Source: Gemmiger_A avium
GTDB taxonomy: Bacteria; Bacillota; Clostridia; Oscillospirales; Ruminococcaceae
Direction of reading: 5' to 3'
Length of the DNA stretch: 13,616 nt
Assembly: GCA_019114585.1 (NCBI GenBank)
Contig: DXFE01000100.1
Coordinates: 1-13,616 of the forward strand
The position numbers and the translations under genes were made by a program. Shown here in pieces: positions 13,467 to 13,616 of the stretch. The notes beneath the pieces were generated by a model. That model did no database searches, was not told the origin of the DNA, and was given only the letters and a program-made list of their open reading frames with translations. Every line of letters starts with the position of its first letter. Position 1 is the first letter of the stretch.

Positions 13467-13616
13467 TTATAGCATGTATAAAGACATTGCGTCTACTACC
13501 TGACAGGTACTGGAACCGATCCGCTCCGCCCATTTGCGGAAACGGTCACCATTCCATTCCAGATACTGCTGGTGGGACTCCGGCATATGCTCTGTAACTG
13601 TACTGTATTGTCCCTT
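13467..13616 (-). pseudogene. IS21-family transposase (IstA) fragment, truncated
   Basis: Minus-strand codons from the window edge read without interruption through KGQYSTVTEHMPESHQQYLE, then WNGDRFRKWAERIGSST and CQVVDAM, followed by SLYML and a stop at 13469-13467. The HMP..H..YLEWNGDRF..WA..IG block is typical of the C-terminal part of IstA transposases in Firmicutes. There, VVxAI is normally followed by LTSHKxEQQGYKSC and a further stretch of roughly 50 or more residues. Here similarity stops abruptly near 13488, so the gene has lost its 3' end. The partner istB ATPase, which should follow, is missing. The upstream part lies outside the window, so whether the rest of istA is intact is unknown. 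Confidence 0.8.

Noticed and set aside
13441..13533. ATGGGCGG/CCGCCCAT inverted repeat, considered as a structured RNA or tRNA-like element
   Set aside because: One arm lies inside transposase coding sequence. There are no tRNA features, and an 8-bp match at about 90 bases' distance is plausible by chance or as a short inverted copy.
13319..13597. A 92-codon plus-strand frame near the right end
   Set aside because: Its second half is antisense to the IS21 transposase remnant, and it has no ribosome site or recognisable motif.

Overview
The window looks like a stretch of chromosome from a GC-rich, low-oxygen Firmicute, most likely an Oscillospiraceae/Ruminococcaceae gut clostridium of the Gemmiger/Subdoligranulum/Faecalibacterium kind. 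The grounds are AGGAGG-type ribosome sites before nearly every gene, clostridial-style protein sequences (an ArsC-like protein with a KCFDTKKA motif, a DUF5058-like membrane protein, a NimA-like flavoprotein) and strong TTGACA/TATAAT-type promoters. The genus assignment is inference from protein style only.

Layout, left to right. (1) Positions 1-2834, minus strand: a polyamine (spermidine/putrescine) ABC importer operon in the order potA-potB-potC-potD. potD is cut by the window edge. The genes are tightly coupled (ATGA overlaps), and a consensus promoter lies at 2934-2962. (2) 3053-3397, plus strand: a small ArsC/Spx-fold protein, divergent from potA. (3) 3438-9449, minus strand: gltD and gltB, the two subunits of NADPH-type glutamate synthase (GOGAT), transcribed gltB then gltD. 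A bidirectional terminator separates gltD from the ArsC-like gene. A strong promoter and a 21-bp terminator-like hairpin precede gltB. (4) 9589-12447, minus strand: a three-gene operon of two small multi-pass membrane proteins of unknown function and a membrane-anchored M20-family (CPS1/PM20D1-like) metallopeptidase. (5) 12624-13106, plus strand: a NimA-like/pyridoxamine-phosphate-oxidase-fold protein, followed by a strong hairpin terminator. (6) 13187-13616: AT-richer DNA without an intact gene. It contains short direct repeats, a sequence matching the conserved 3' end of guaA (a known integration hotspot), and, at the right edge, a broken IS21-family transposase reading off the window.

Most of the window is core nitrogen metabolism: polyamine uptake, glutamine-to-glutamate conversion, and probably peptide or N-acyl-amino-acid hydrolysis. 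The least explained parts are the two-membrane-protein plus peptidase operon, the hairpin-plus-T-run structures between promoter and start codon in both the pot and glt operons, and the mosaic mobile-element scar at the right end. I see no CRISPR array, tRNA, rRNA or defence system.
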